Under the pieces are notes generated by a model. That model was not told the DNA's origin. It worked only from the letters and a program-made list of their open reading frames with translations, and searched no databases. 64,000 nt of DNA, from assembly GCA_029237695.1 (NCBI GenBank), contig JAQRGA010000042.1, positions 1 to 64,000 of the forward strand, written 5' to 3'. The first letter of the stretch is position 1, and every line of letters starts with the position of its first letter. Source of the DNA: Conchocele bisecta (taxonomy: Eukaryota > Mollusca > Bivalvia > Lucinida > Thyasiridae). This document shows, piece after piece, positions 1 through 8,939 of the stretch. Both the position numbers and the translations under genes were made by a program.

Positions 1-702
1 TAGATCAATAGCATCTCTGGTTGTACCTGCAATATCACTTACGATTACTCTATTTTTACCTGTTAATTTATTAATAATAGAAGATTTACCTACATTTGGT
101 CTACCGACAACAGTTATTGCCAATTTTTTTTCTTCTGCAGGTTTTTTAGATTTCCATATATGTTTACTGATAGTTTCAGAAACACGCTTTAGTCCTCGTC
201 TGTGAAGACAGGAAACAGGAAGTACTTCTTCTATATTTAATCTTGCAAACTCTATAAGATTGCCTTCCAGCTCATTATTATCACTTTTATTTACTATTAG
301 TATTATTTTCTTCCCTGATTCTCTAAGGGTAGTGGCAACCTCTTCATCCAGCGGGGTTACGCCAGCAGTTACATCGACAACAAAAAGCAGTACATCTGCT
401 GAATCAATTGCGACTTCTACCTGACTACATATTTTTGCATCAAAGAAAGATGTTCTTTTAAGGGCTTTGGTTTTTCCCATGCCAAGTCCGCCTGTATCTA
501 TCAATTGGATATAATTCCCCTGTATTTTTACAGGAGCTATAATATTGTCTCTTGTTACTCCGCTTTCTTCATGTACAATGGAAACTCTTTTTCCTATGAT
601 TGCATTAAACAGGGCAGATTTACCTACATTTGGTCTTCCAACAATGGCAACGGTTGGTGTTATTTCAAATTTATCATGTTTTTCAATATCGGAATTCTTC
701 AT
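1..702 (-). CDS. der: Ribosome-assembly GTPase Der (EngA), N-terminal 234 codons, cut by the window edge
   Basis: This is a tandem-GTPase protein that binds the 50S subunit and is needed for ribosome assembly. The reading frame runs from ATG at 702 down through base 1 with no stop. Two P-loops of the form GRPNVGKS are visible, the first near residue 17 and the second about 170 residues later, with DTGG (G3), NKSDN (G4) and the TTRD switch of both domains. Two G domains in tandem is diagnostic of Der. The second half of G domain 2 and the KH-like C-terminus lie outside the window. There is no strong Shine-Dalgarno before 702, but the start gives the normal short leader before the first P-loop. 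Confidence 0.95.
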   Translation of the reverse strand, partial: MKNSDIEKHDKFEITPTVAIVGRPNVGKSALFNAIIGKRVSIVHEESGVTRDNIIAPVKIQGNYIQLIDTGGLGMGKTKALKRTSFFDAKICSQVEVAIDSADVLLFVVDVTAGVTPLDEEVATTLRESGKKIILIVNKSDNNELEGNLIEFARLNIEEVLPVSCLHRRGLKRVSETISKHIWKSKKPAEEKKLAITVVGRPNVGKSSIINKLTGKNRVIVSDIAGTTRDAIDL

Positions 703-941
703 AATAACTTCTAACAGCTTAAATTAAATTTATATTATTGATTAGAATTTAACTCTATATGTAAGGAGAATCAAGATAAATAGTAAAGTGTTCTTTTGTT
801 AGTTTGAATTTTAACAGAATATAATGATATAAACTATAAAAAAAATAGCTGATTTAGCCTAGCGTCTTTTTTAATAATCTTTTTTTTATGCTATATTTTT
901 CAAGTAGATGTTTTTGAATGTAAAATTTTTAAGGAAGTTCG

Positions 942-1239
942 ATGACAGAAGAACAATTTATAACTTCTAGCTTAAGTAAAAAAGATGCTAATATAGATGA
1001 AACACTAAGACCTCAGTATTTTAATGAATTTCCTAGTCAGGTTAAAATAAAAAATAGAGTTGAACTTTTTATTCAGGCTGCCAGTAAAAGCCGATAACCG
1101 TATAAGAAAAAATATTGCAGCGGCTGTTGGAAAAAAAGTTGGAACTATTGAAAAAGTATATGAGCCATTTTTAATTCAGGAAGGCTATATGATGAGGACG
1201 AGACAGGGAAGAACTGCCACAGCAAGGCGATTAAACTAA
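942..1239 (+). pseudogene. ruvB: Remnant of ruvB (Holliday junction helicase) with the core deleted
   Basis: The frame from ATG 942 to TAA 1097 reads like the RuvB N-terminus (ETLRPQYFNEF, then [11 protein letters not shown]). A second frame shifted by one base, about 1111-1239, reads like the RuvB C-terminus: [16 protein letters not shown] followed by RTRQGRTAT. In intact RuvB these blocks flank roughly 230-250 residues holding Walker A, Walker B and the arginine finger; none of that is present. A purine-rich AAGGAAG sits before the ATG, so a 51-residue peptide could still be made, but it cannot be a helicase. The identification is by family memory; the deletion is seen directly. Confidence 0.86.
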
Positions 1240-1332
1240 TAGGTAGGAATAGTGATAAAATAAAGGAGTTGGGAGATATCTAACCTGATTTACTATAATA
1301 ATATTTAATATAAAATAACTGAGGATTAATAG

Positions 1333-2037
1333 ATGAAAATTTGGGTAAGAAACCTTTTAGAGCTACAAACAGCTGATCTTAGAACAAAAAGAATGAATAG
1401 AAGATTGAAAGAAATTCCAAATGAAAAAAAAGAAGTCCTTGAAGGTTTAGGATTAGAAAAAAATAGACTGACTAAGGCAAAAGAGCAGATAAAAGTTACT
1501 GAAGTAAAAATAAGAAATGTAAAATCAAAAGTGCTTGAAATTCAGGCTAAAGTTGAAAATTTACAAAGTAAATCTGCAATGGTTAAGAAAAATGATGAAT
1601 ATAAAGCATTAATAAATGAAATAGCGTCACAAAAATCATTTATCAGTGGACTTGAAACCAAAGAATTAAAATATTATGAACAGCTTGATTCAGATAAAGA
1701 TGAGTTAGAATCTGCCAAAAAATCATTAAAAAATATGGAAGTTGAAGCTGAAGAAAGTATAGAAGAATTAGATGAAATGGCAATAAGCTTAAAAGGTGAA
1801 ATGGAAAAGGCTTTAAAAAAGAGAAAAGAATTATTTAAAAAAGTTGATCCTGAAATACTGCCTATGTACTCTAGATTAATAAAAAAAGATGGTGAACCAT
1901 TAACAAAAATACATAATAGTACTTGTGGCTGCTGCCACCTAAAATTAACACCACAGACAATAACTGACTCTAAAAAAGGTCAGATTACAAGTTGCGATAC
2001 CTGCGGTCATTTACTATATTATCCCGATTCTAAATAA
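1333..2037 (+). CDS. Coiled-coil protein with C4-type zinc ribbon (CdsZ/FlgZ-like, DUF164)
   Basis: A 234-residue protein. Residues about 10-170 are a long charged coiled coil rich in E, K and L; the C-terminus is a zinc ribbon, CGCC near residue 199 and CDTCG near residue 221, giving four cysteines for one zinc. This is the architecture of the C4-type zinc ribbon family that includes Helicobacter HP0958, a putative RNA and flagellar sigma-factor binding protein. Its molecular role outside that group is unclear. A GAGG sequence about 10 bases upstream supports the start. It stands alone between the ruvB remnant and an EIIA-like gene on the same strand. Confidence 0.85.
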   Translation: MKIWVRNLLELQTADLRTKRMNRRLKEIPNEKKEVLEGLGLEKNRLTKAKEQIKVTEVKIRNVKSKVLEIQAKVENLQSKSAMVKKNDEYKALINEIASQKSFISGLETKELKYYEQLDSDKDELESAKKSLKNMEVEAEESIEELDEMAISLKGEMEKALKKRKELFKKVDPEILPMYSRLIKKDGEPLTKIHNSTCGCCHLKLTPQTITDSKKGQITSCDTCGHLLYYPDSK

Positions 2038-2076
2038 GTTTACAAAAAAGTGATTTATTAGAAAAGGGTTAATATT

Positions 2077-2097
2077 TAAGGTTATTCTAAAACCTTA
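2077..2097 (+). terminator. Weak hairpin after the zinc-ribbon gene
   Basis: TAAGGTT and AACCTTA form a perfect 7-bp stem around a 7-base loop, about 40 bases after the stop codon. Only a short T run follows, so it is a poor intrinsic terminator and may simply be an AT-rich coincidence. Confidence 0.3.
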
Positions 2098-2162
2098 TAA
2101 CTTTTAATATAATAACTTTATAGTCTCAACAATGTGTTATAAGTTGAAATTGGGAATTAAGA

Positions 2163-2978
2163 ATGAAAAAAATTGATGATTGGCTGAAAAAAGAACACAT
2201 TATATCAAATGTTGAACTAAATAGTAAATATGAAGTTCTTCAGACAATCTCTTCTCATATTTTTAAACTGTATAAGTTTAAAAATATCACTGAAGATGAT
2301 ATTCTTTCTAAACTTATGGATAGAGAAAAACTTGGAACTACAGGCTTTGGAAATGGTATTGCTATTCCTCATTGCAGAATAAAGGGCATTAGTGAGTTTA
2401 TGGTAGGTATTATTACTTTACCTAATGGTGTGAATTTTGAATCTGAAGATGGTAAAAAAGTAAAATTAGCCGTCTATATCATTGCACCTGAATCTGATTC
2501 AGATAATCATATTAGGCTGCTCTCATCAATTTCACGCGTCTGTAAAGTATCTACGGCAGTAAATGATATGATCAATGCCACTGATCCTCAAACTTTGAGA
2601 AATATTTTTTTCTGCCATTTAAAAAGTGAATTGAAAATTAAAGAACATGGTAAGAAAAGTCTATTTCATATTATTATAGGCAATAAAGATATCTTCACTG
2701 AAATACTTCAAATATTTACTGCGATAGATTCTTCATCTGTTACTGTTGTAGAATCTAGGCAGCCACATGAATTCTTAACAAAAATTCCACTTTTTATGGG
2801 GCTTTGGGATGATGTTGAGACTAATGTATGGCAAATTATCATAGCAACTGTAAATAAAGCATTGGTCAATGAAACAATAAGAAAAATAGAGTCTATAACC
2901 GGTGATCTTAATAGTAGTAATGATATACTTGTGGCGGTACAGGAATTATATTATACTGCCGGCTCAATAAAAACCTGA
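2163..2978 (+). CDS. PTS EIIA (fructose/nitrogen type) domain protein with an extra C-terminal domain
   Basis: Residues 1-150 are an EIIA domain of the mannitol/fructose/PtsN class; the phosphate-accepting histidine is His70 in the motif GIAIPH. PtsN proteins are about 150 residues, whereas this one has 271, with a further ~110-residue segment beginning HIIIGNKDIF. That segment has an alternating strand/helix look, reminiscent of ferredoxin-like regulatory domains such as PII, but I cannot name it. No EIIB or EIIC gene is near, so a regulatory role is more likely than sugar import. A second EIIA protein lies at 45010-45927. Confidence 0.8.
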   Translation: MKKIDDWLKKEHIISNVELNSKYEVLQTISSHIFKLYKFKNITEDDILSKLMDREKLGTTGFGNGIAIPHCRIKGISEFMVGIITLPNGVNFESEDGKKVKLAVYIIAPESDSDNHIRLLSSISRVCKVSTAVNDMINATDPQTLRNIFFCHLKSELKIKEHGKKSLFHIIIGNKDIFTEILQIFTAIDSSSVTVVESRQPHEFLTKIPLFMGLWDDVETNVWQIIIATVNKALVNETIRKIESITGDLNSSNDILVAVQELYYTAGSIKT

Positions 2979-3110
2979 TATAATTAAAGAGTAAGAAAAG
3001 AGAGGTAATAAAGCTTAGAATAGAAAAATAATTAAAATATTTAACCTGTTTTTTTATCTTTAATACTCTAATACTCTTTTTTTTCTTTCCTGCTAAAAAA
3101 TTTTAATCAC

Positions 3111-3144
3111 AAAAAAAATGGCTCTATTCGAAAATAAAGCCATT
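3111..3144 (-). terminator. Intrinsic terminator of the glycine cleavage operon
   Basis: On the minus strand AATGGCTTTATT, loop TTCG, AATAGAGCCATT form a 12-bp stem with one G.T wobble and a UUCG-type tetraloop, followed directly by eight Ts. It lies about 20 bases after the gcvPB stop. Confidence 0.92.
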
Positions 3145-3163
3145 CAATATATTATTCGTTGGA

Positions 3164-4615
3164 TTATCCTTCAAATTTTAAGATCGGCTGTCTAGCGGCA
3201 CGGATCTCATCAAGTCTTTTGACTGACAGTGTAACTGGACACTTAATAATTTCTTCAGGATTTTCTTTTGCTAATTTTGCAATATCAATCATAGCATTGA
3301 TAAACTTATCAATCTCTTCCTTACTTTCTGTTTCTGTAGGCTCAATCATCAGAGATTCATGAACAATTAGAGGGAAGTATATTGTAGGAGGATGGAATCC
3401 TCTATCAAGTAATCCTTTTGCCAAATCAAGTGCAGTAACACCATTTTCTACCTGTAAATCAGCAGAGAATAAGCATTCATGCATGCAATATCTATCATAT
3501 GATTCTTTGTAGTGAGGAAGAAGTTTAATTCTGATATAGTTTGCATTTAACACAGCATTTTCAGAAATTCTAAGCAGACCTTCTCTGCCAATAGTTAAAA
3601 GATAGGCATAAGCTCTTAGAATAATACCGAAGTTTCCATAGAAAGGTGCGATATAACCAATACTTTCAGGATAATCATATTCAAGAGTATATGTTCCGTC
3701 CTGACGTTTTGCTACGCGGGAAATAGGAAGATAAGGAATAAGATTCTCACCTACTCCAACAGGACCTGAACCCGGACCGCCGCCGCCGTGAGGGGTGGAA
3801 AATGTTTTATGCAGGTTAAGATGCATAACATCAAAACCTAAATCTCCGGGACGAACTCTGCCGAGAATCGAATTAAAATTGGCTCCGTCACAATAAACTA
3901 ATCCGCCAACTTCATGTACTAAACGACATATTTCTGCAGAATTAGGATCAAATAGACTCAATGTACTGGGAGCTGTCAACATTAGTCCGGCAACATCCGG
4001 GCCCAGAGCTTCTTTCAAAGCATCAAGATCAACATCACCGTTTTCATTAGAAGGTATTTCTCTGCATGTAAAGCCTGCAACGGCAGCACTAGCAGGGTTC
4101 GTGCCGTGAGCGGCATCAGGAATAAGCATTATTTTTCTGTCATAATCATTTCTTGCTTTATGATAAGCACCAATAATCATAACTCCTGTCAATTCCCCAT
4201 GTGCTCCTGCCATTGGCTGCATAGTATATTGAGCAAAACCTGAAATATCTGAAAGCATACGCTCTGTTTCATAAATAACTTCAAGTGCACCCTGAGTTAG
4301 TGAGCCGCCGTGTCTTAACTGCGGAAGAAGTGGATGCATATTTGCAAATCCTTCTAAAGCGGCAATTTTTTCATGAAATTTAGGATTATATTTCATTGTA
4401 CATGAGCCAAGTGGATAGAAGTTGGTATCAATACCAATATTTAACTGACTTAATAATGTAAAATGACGAACTAACTCCATTTCAGAAACTTCCGGTAAAT
4501 CGGCAGCTTTTTTTCTCATTAAATTTTCAGGAATAGCACTGGCTTCCGGAACATCAAAATCAGGTAATGATGAACCTGTTCTGCCTTCTTTGCCAATTTC
4601 ATATATTAATTCCAT
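3164..4615 (-). CDS. gcvPB: Glycine dehydrogenase (decarboxylating) subunit 2
   Basis: This is the PLP-carrying beta subunit of the split P-protein. With GcvPA it decarboxylates glycine and passes the aminomethyl group to the lipoyl arm of GcvH. It has 483 residues, normal for the split form. The PLP lysine is Lys270 in NLHKTFSTPHGGGGPG, and GSCTMKYNPK near residue 70 is also characteristic. It is the last gene of gcvT-gcvH-gcvPA-gcvPB; its start overlaps the end of gcvPA by 10 bases, implying translational coupling, and the operon terminator follows. Confidence 0.97.
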   Translation of the reverse strand: MELIYEIGKEGRTGSSLPDFDVPEASAIPENLMRKKAADLPEVSEMELVRHFTLLSQLNIGIDTNFYPLGSCTMKYNPKFHEKIAALEGFANMHPLLPQLRHGGSLTQGALEVIYETERMLSDISGFAQYTMQPMAGAHGELTGVMIIGAYHKARNDYDRKIMLIPDAAHGTNPASAAVAGFTCREIPSNENGDVDLDALKEALGPDVAGLMLTAPSTLSLFDPNSAEICRLVHEVGGLVYCDGANFNSILGRVRPGDLGFDVMHLNLHKTFSTPHGGGGPGSGPVGVGENLIPYLPISRVAKRQDGTYTLEYDYPESIGYIAPFYGNFGIILRAYAYLLTIGREGLLRISENAVLNANYIRIKLLPHYKESYDRYCMHECLFSADLQVENGVTALDLAKGLLDRGFHPPTIYFPLIVHESLMIEPTETESKEEIDKFINAMIDIAKLAKENPEEIIKCPVTLSVKRLDEIRAARQPILKFEG

Positions 4616-5946
4616 AATACAGCCTCCAATGAGGTAGCCAAGCCTTTAATTTCTTCTCTGCTGCGTTTTTCAGTAACAGAGATAAGTAGTTGATTTTCTC
4701 TTCCGCTGTAGTAAGTGCTGAGAGGAAATCCTGCGGCATAGCCTTTATCAATTAATTTTTGTACAACTTCAGAAGAATCAGATGGTAATTCTACAACAAA
4801 TTCGTTAAAGAAAGAATTATTTCCTACAGCTTTGACACCTTTTATTTTAGTAATAATTTCTTTTGCATAAATTGCTTTAGCAGCACATAGTTTAGCTACA
4901 TGCCTAAGTCCTTCTTTTCCCAAAGCTGACATATAGATAATAGCTGATAGTAAACATAAGCTCTCATTTGAGCATATATTTGACATAGCACCTTCACGGC
5001 GAATATGCTGTTCTCTTGCCTGTAACGTAAGAACAAAACCTCTTTTGCCATCCTGATCAACTGTTTCACCACAAATACGACCTGGCATTTTACGCATACA
5101 TTTCTTTGTAACAGCCATAATTCCGAGATATGGTCCACCAAAACTTAATGGAATTCCGAGAGATTGTCCTTCAGCTGTAACAATATCAAATCCCATTTCT
5201 CCGGGAGTTTTCAGTAACGCAAGTGAAGTTGGATAGGTTGAGCAGATAGCTAGAGCTTTTTTGCCATGAATTTCTTTTATTACTTCTGTCCACTCTTCAA
5301 CTGTACCGAAAAAATTAGGATATTGAACTATTAAACATGCTGTTTTGTTGTTTACAGCTTCAAGAAGAACTTTTGGATTTGATGAAACTTCATCCTCAGG
5401 AACTTCAACAAGTTCAATATTTAAATTTGAGCTGTAGCAGTGTATCATTTTTCTAAAAATAGGAGAAACAGCACTTGAAATTACTACTCTTTTTTTGCGT
5501 GTCATCCTTACTGCCAACATCATTGCTTCAAACAGTGCAGTTCCACCATCATAAAGTGACGCATTTGAAACTTCCATCCCTGTCAGACGGCAGACAGCTG
5601 TCTGATATTCATATATTGACTGCAATGTCCCCTGCGAAGCTTCAGGCTGATAAGGAGTATAAGCTGTTTGAAACTCTCCTCTACCGATTAATGCTGGTAC
5701 TACTGCCGGAATATGATGGTCATAATATCCGGCACCGACAAAGTTGACCAGATGAGAATGATTTTTTTTTGATAAAATTTCTGCCTGCTGTATAACTTCT
5801 AACTCAGATTTACCTTTTGGCATATAATTGAATTCAGGCTGCGGACAATGAACTTCGGCTTTAGACCATAACTCGTCAAAATCTCTGCAGCCAATAGCAT
5901 CAAACATTGCTTTTCTATCAGCATCTGTATTGGCTATATAAGGCAT
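4606..5946 (-). CDS. gcvPA: Glycine dehydrogenase (decarboxylating) subunit 1
   Basis: A 446-residue alpha subunit of the split P-protein. Recognisable blocks are MPKGKSE, FVGAGYYDHHIPAVVPAL near residue 70, TAYTPYQPEASQGTLQ, and YDGGTALFEAMMLA. This subunit lacks the PLP lysine, which is in gcvPB. It lies 43 bases downstream of gcvH and overlaps gcvPB by 10 bases. The two-gene form of P-protein is typical of Gram-positives, archaea and many anaerobes rather than of Proteobacteria. Confidence 0.97.
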   Translation of the reverse strand: MPYIANTDADRKAMFDAIGCRDFDELWSKAEVHCPQPEFNYMPKGKSELEVIQQAEILSKKNHSHLVNFVGAGYYDHHIPAVVPALIGRGEFQTAYTPYQPEASQGTLQSIYEYQTAVCRLTGMEVSNASLYDGGTALFEAMMLAVRMTRKKRVVISSAVSPIFRKMIHCYSSNLNIELVEVPEDEVSSNPKVLLEAVNNKTACLIVQYPNFFGTVEEWTEVIKEIHGKKALAICSTYPTSLALLKTPGEMGFDIVTAEGQSLGIPLSFGGPYLGIMAVTKKCMRKMPGRICGETVDQDGKRGFVLTLQAREQHIRREGAMSNICSNESLCLLSAIIYMSALGKEGLRHVAKLCAAKAIYAKEIITKIKGVKAVGNNSFFNEFVVELPSDSSEVVQKLIDKGYAAGFPLSTYYSGRENQLLISVTEKRSREEIKGLATSLEAVLWN

Positions 5947-5989
5947 AACTTACCTCTTTATTAATATTATTTTTGATTGGGCTGCTGAA

Positions 5990-6358
5990 TTATAAGCTTG
6001 CTAAATACGATTTGTAATTTGCTGTACTCATTAAATCTTCCAACTGTGCTTTATCTATTCCAGTAACTTTACAGATCCAGCCTCTATCCTCAGGTGATTC
6101 ATTGATTAACTGAGGATTATCTTCCAACTCTTCATTGACAGCTGAGATTATTCCTGATACAGGAGAAAATACATCTGTTGCAGCTTTAACTGATTCAACA
6201 ACAGTTAAAACTTCACCAACTATAGCATCTTCTTCTTCTTCAGGTAGTTCAACAAAGGTGATATCACCTAATTCTTTTGCTGCATACCTTGTAATTCCTA
6301 TAAATGCTTCTGAACCTTCTAAATTTATCCATTCGTGCTCTTTTGTAAATCTTTTCAT
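5990..6358 (-). CDS. gcvH: Glycine cleavage system H protein (lipoyl carrier)
   Basis: A 122-residue lipoyl-domain protein that shuttles the aminomethyl group between the P, T and L proteins. The lipoylated residue is Lys58 in VVESVKAATDVFSPVSG, and the family start FTKEHEWI is present. It lies between gcvT and gcvPA on the same strand, 45 bases after gcvT. No L-protein or lipoate ligase gene is in the window. Confidence 0.97.
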   Translation of the reverse strand: MKRFTKEHEWINLEGSEAFIGITRYAAKELGDITFVELPEEEEDAIVGEVLTVVESVKAATDVFSPVSGIISAVNEELEDNPQLINESPEDRGWICKVTGIDKAQLEDLMSTANYKSYLASL

Positions 6359-6403
6359 TAAATTATTCCTTCTTTTTTTATTTAGGTTATTTTAATAATT
6401 TGC

Positions 6404-7513
6404 TTAACAAATTTTCATTCTAACTGTACCTTCTTTGTAGAATGGAGGTGCAGCAACAACTCCGGAAAGTATTTTTTTTCCTACTTTAAGAAAAGCTTTA
6501 TCACCAACTTCTAATTTATATTTCGGCTGAACATAAGATAAAACAACAGCCTTTTCCAATAGAGGTGAGAACATTCCTGATGTAACAGTTCCTATTTCTG
6601 TACCGTCTTCAAGAACGACTTTATCACCATGTCTGGCAGCTCTGCGTCCTTCCAGTACAATTGAAGTTAAAATTTTTCTAACCTCAGCAGGATCTTTAAG
6701 AACTTTTTCTGCAATAAAACCGTGTCTGTTTTCCAATTTCATAATTTGTGAAAATCCGGCTTCTACAGGTGTTGTATCTTCGTCCATTTCATGTCCATAT
6801 AGAGGATACCCAACTTCAAGCCTTAATGTATCTCTTGCACCGAGTCCGGCAGGTTTAACTTCAGGAAAAGATAATAAATGATCCCATAGTTCATCAATTT
6901 TATCTGCATCGGTATAAAATTCAAAACCTAATTCACCAGTGTAACCTGTTCTACTTAAAATAGTAGGTATTCCTTTTACTGTTGTTCTAATCCATTTATA
7001 GCTTTTGGGAAGTTCAGCAGGGTCAAATCCAAGTTTTATCATTATTTCAGCAGCCATCGGCCCCTGTAGGTCAATTTTTCCTGTTTCGTTTGATTTGTCT
7101 ATAAATTCAATAGTATCAGGAAGTAATTCTTTGATTCTTGCCGCATCACTATCAATTGTTCCAGCATTTACAACCAGCATAAATTCTTCATCACCCATTC
7201 TATAAATAAGAAGGTCATCCATCACAGTTCCTTTATCTGAAAGAAGAAAGTTATATCTGGCAACTCCATTTTTTTGACTGGCTACTGCTCTTGGAAAAAC
7301 TTTATCAAGAGCCTCTGCAACATTAGAACCTTTTATAATAAATTCACCCATATGGCATGTATCAAAAATTGAAACATTTTTTCTAGTGTGATGATGTTCG
7401 GCTAAAATACCGCATGAGTATTGAACGGGCATATCCCATCCGCCAAATGGAACCATTTTAGCACCAAGAGTAACATGTTTATCGTGAAGAGGAGTTACTT
7501 TTAGATTTTCCAT
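6404..7513 (-). CDS. gcvT: Aminomethyltransferase (glycine cleavage T protein)
   Basis: A 369-residue tetrahydrofolate-dependent T protein that releases ammonia from the aminomethyl-lipoyl intermediate and forms 5,10-methylene-THF. Motifs include MVPFGGWDMPVQY near the N-terminus, LSRTGYTGELGFE and GLGARDTLRLEVGYPLYGHE in the middle, and the barrel domain at the end. It is the first gene of the operon. I looked for a glycine riboswitch in the leader and saw none. Confidence 0.97.
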   Translation of the reverse strand: MENLKVTPLHDKHVTLGAKMVPFGGWDMPVQYSCGILAEHHHTRKNVSIFDTCHMGEFIIKGSNVAEALDKVFPRAVASQKNGVARYNFLLSDKGTVMDDLLIYRMGDEEFMLVVNAGTIDSDAARIKELLPDTIEFIDKSNETGKIDLQGPMAAEIMIKLGFDPAELPKSYKWIRTTVKGIPTILSRTGYTGELGFEFYTDADKIDELWDHLLSFPEVKPAGLGARDTLRLEVGYPLYGHEMDEDTTPVEAGFSQIMKLENRHGFIAEKVLKDPAEVRKILTSIVLEGRRAARHGDKVVLEDGTEIGTVTSGMFSPLLEKAVVLSYVQPKYKLEVGDKAFLKVGKKILSGVVAAPPFYKEGTVRMKIC

Positions 7514-7822
7514 AATAAATTGTCCTATTATTAATAATTAATTTTATTTATTGCAAAGTTAGCTGATTTTAAAGTAACTATTTTGCTAATTAGAGCTACA
7601 TATAATTATATGTTTTTCAACTTCAATTTCAAACTTACACAGAAAATAAATATTAAAATATTTTCTAAAATACCCGCTGGAAAATCATACGAAGATTCTT
7701 GAAAAGCAATAATTTAAATAAAGTTTTTTTATGATACCTGCAATAGTTCTTTCTATGCTAAATATTATTTTTATCATTAAGTATAAAAAGGTATTCAGTA
7801 AACACCTTGATAAACGGCTAAA
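7514..7822. other. Leader of the gcv operon; short palindrome, no riboswitch
   Basis: This 309-base AT-rich stretch separates gcvT from the next minus-strand gene. It should hold the gcv promoter. The one structure seen is a perfect 16-bp palindrome at 7598-7613 (ACATATAA and its complement), about 85 bases before the gcvT start. It is purely AT-rich in its core, so an operator role is only possible. Short open frames on the plus strand here have no start signals or family likeness. Confidence 0.4.
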
Positions 7823-8446
7823 TTATTCCTGTAAATCCTGCATTGTAAAATCATCACCTTTAGGGTCAAGGAAGAGTATTCCTGCAAAAAAGTCAAACAG
7901 TTCGAAAGGATGTACTTCTGCATCAACTTCCACAAATGCTGCAAATTCAGCACCGATAGAAAACATATCCTTCGGTCCTTTCCAAAAATCATAAACACTG
8001 CTGTTTAGAGAAGGAATTCCTCTGTAATATTCAAAATATGCCTGTACGTTTCTAGTTGAGTCGTACATCTCTATATTTGCAGCTGTCAGCATTAAAAAAC
8101 TGCCATCCCATCCTGATTGTAAACCAGCACCATACTGCCTGTTGTAACCTTTAATCATTTTTGCACTGCCTCCGAGACCTCCGCCGAGGGCTACGTATCT
8201 TGTTGCCCATAATTTAGCTCTTACTGTAGGACCAAATCCCAGAGAAATATCAAAAATATCAGCTAAATCAACAAGTCTGTTGGGAATATAAAGAACAAAC
8301 CTGTCACCCCATGTTTCATTTTTCTTAAACAGGCTCTCCAGTCCATTTTTTTCCAATTGACCAATAGCATGATTATCGGCATTAACAATCATACTGGTAA
8401 ATAAAAATAAAAATGTAAAAGTTAATGCTGTCAGTTTTTTTTTCAT
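7823..8446 (-). CDS. Exported protein of unknown function
   Basis: A 207-residue protein with a clear Sec signal peptide: MKKK, then a hydrophobic stretch to about residue 21, and probable cleavage near VNADN. The mature part contains NRLVDLADIFDISLGFGPT followed by a glycine-rich ALGGGLGGSA and aromatic, strand-like segments, and ends FFAGILFLDPKGDD. It looks like a periplasmic or outer-membrane-associated protein; similar short exported proteins occur in Lentisphaerae as far as I recall, but I cannot name the family. There is no lipobox cysteine. It is monocistronic, between the gcv operon and tRNA-Pro. Confidence 0.7.
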   Translation of the reverse strand: MKKKLTALTFTFLFLFTSMIVNADNHAIGQLEKNGLESLFKKNETWGDRFVLYIPNRLVDLADIFDISLGFGPTVRAKLWATRYVALGGGLGGSAKMIKGYNRQYGAGLQSGWDGSFLMLTAANIEMYDSTRNVQAYFEYYRGIPSLNSSVYDFWKGPKDMFSIGAEFAAFVEVDAEVHPFELFDFFAGILFLDPKGDDFTMQDLQE

Positions 8447-8639
8447 ATTTTTTTAAATCCTTTTTTAAAGTTTAAAACAGCATCCTGTTTAAATGCCCGT
8501 TCTCTGACCTTTAATGTGTGATATCGGTATTATAATACAATAGGTATTTTAGATTCAAGATGAAAAAAGTTTTTTTTAGATTATTAACTGCTTTTATTTG
8601 ATAAAATTTGAATTAAAGGCATTTTAATGGAGAGTCTAT

Positions 8640-8717
8640 CGGGATGTAGCGCAGTTTGGTTAGCGCGTTTGACTGGGGGTCAAAAGGTCGGAAGTTCGAA
8701 TCTTCTCATCCCGACCA
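8640..8717 (+). tRNA. tRNA-Pro(GGG)
   Basis: The acceptor stem CGGGATG pairs with CATCCCG, the discriminator is A, and CCA is encoded. The anticodon stem TTTGA/TCAAA holds the loop CTGGGGG, giving anticodon GGG. The T arm contains GTTCGAAT. All four arms are visible. Confidence 0.96.
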
Positions 8718-8894
8718 GTTTTTTGCATGACCTTTAATTTTTTGATAACTCTATATAATTTCCATGGCTTTTACTTTCAGGATACTTTATTTAATTTACT
8801 AAAAACAGCTTTTAATATATCAATATCCATAAAATATACTCAATACCCGCCAAAATATTATCAGATTCTGTTATTTAAACTCTGCAGTTGGGAG

Positions 8895-8918
8895 AAAAAA
8901 GCCGTCCCCGCGACTTTT
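8895..8918 (-). terminator. Intrinsic terminator of the pseudopilin operon
   Basis: On the minus strand AAAAGTCG and CGGCTTTT form an 8-bp stem with one wobble around a CGGGGA loop, followed by Ts. It lies just after the stop of the GspK-like gene at 8940. Confidence 0.75.
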
Positions 8919-8939
8919 ATCCCTTTGGCTCTTAAACAG

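Noticed and set aside
7514..7822. Glycine riboswitch before gcvT
   Set aside because: The region is nearly all A and T, with none of the paired GC-rich aptamer stems or tandem layout expected.
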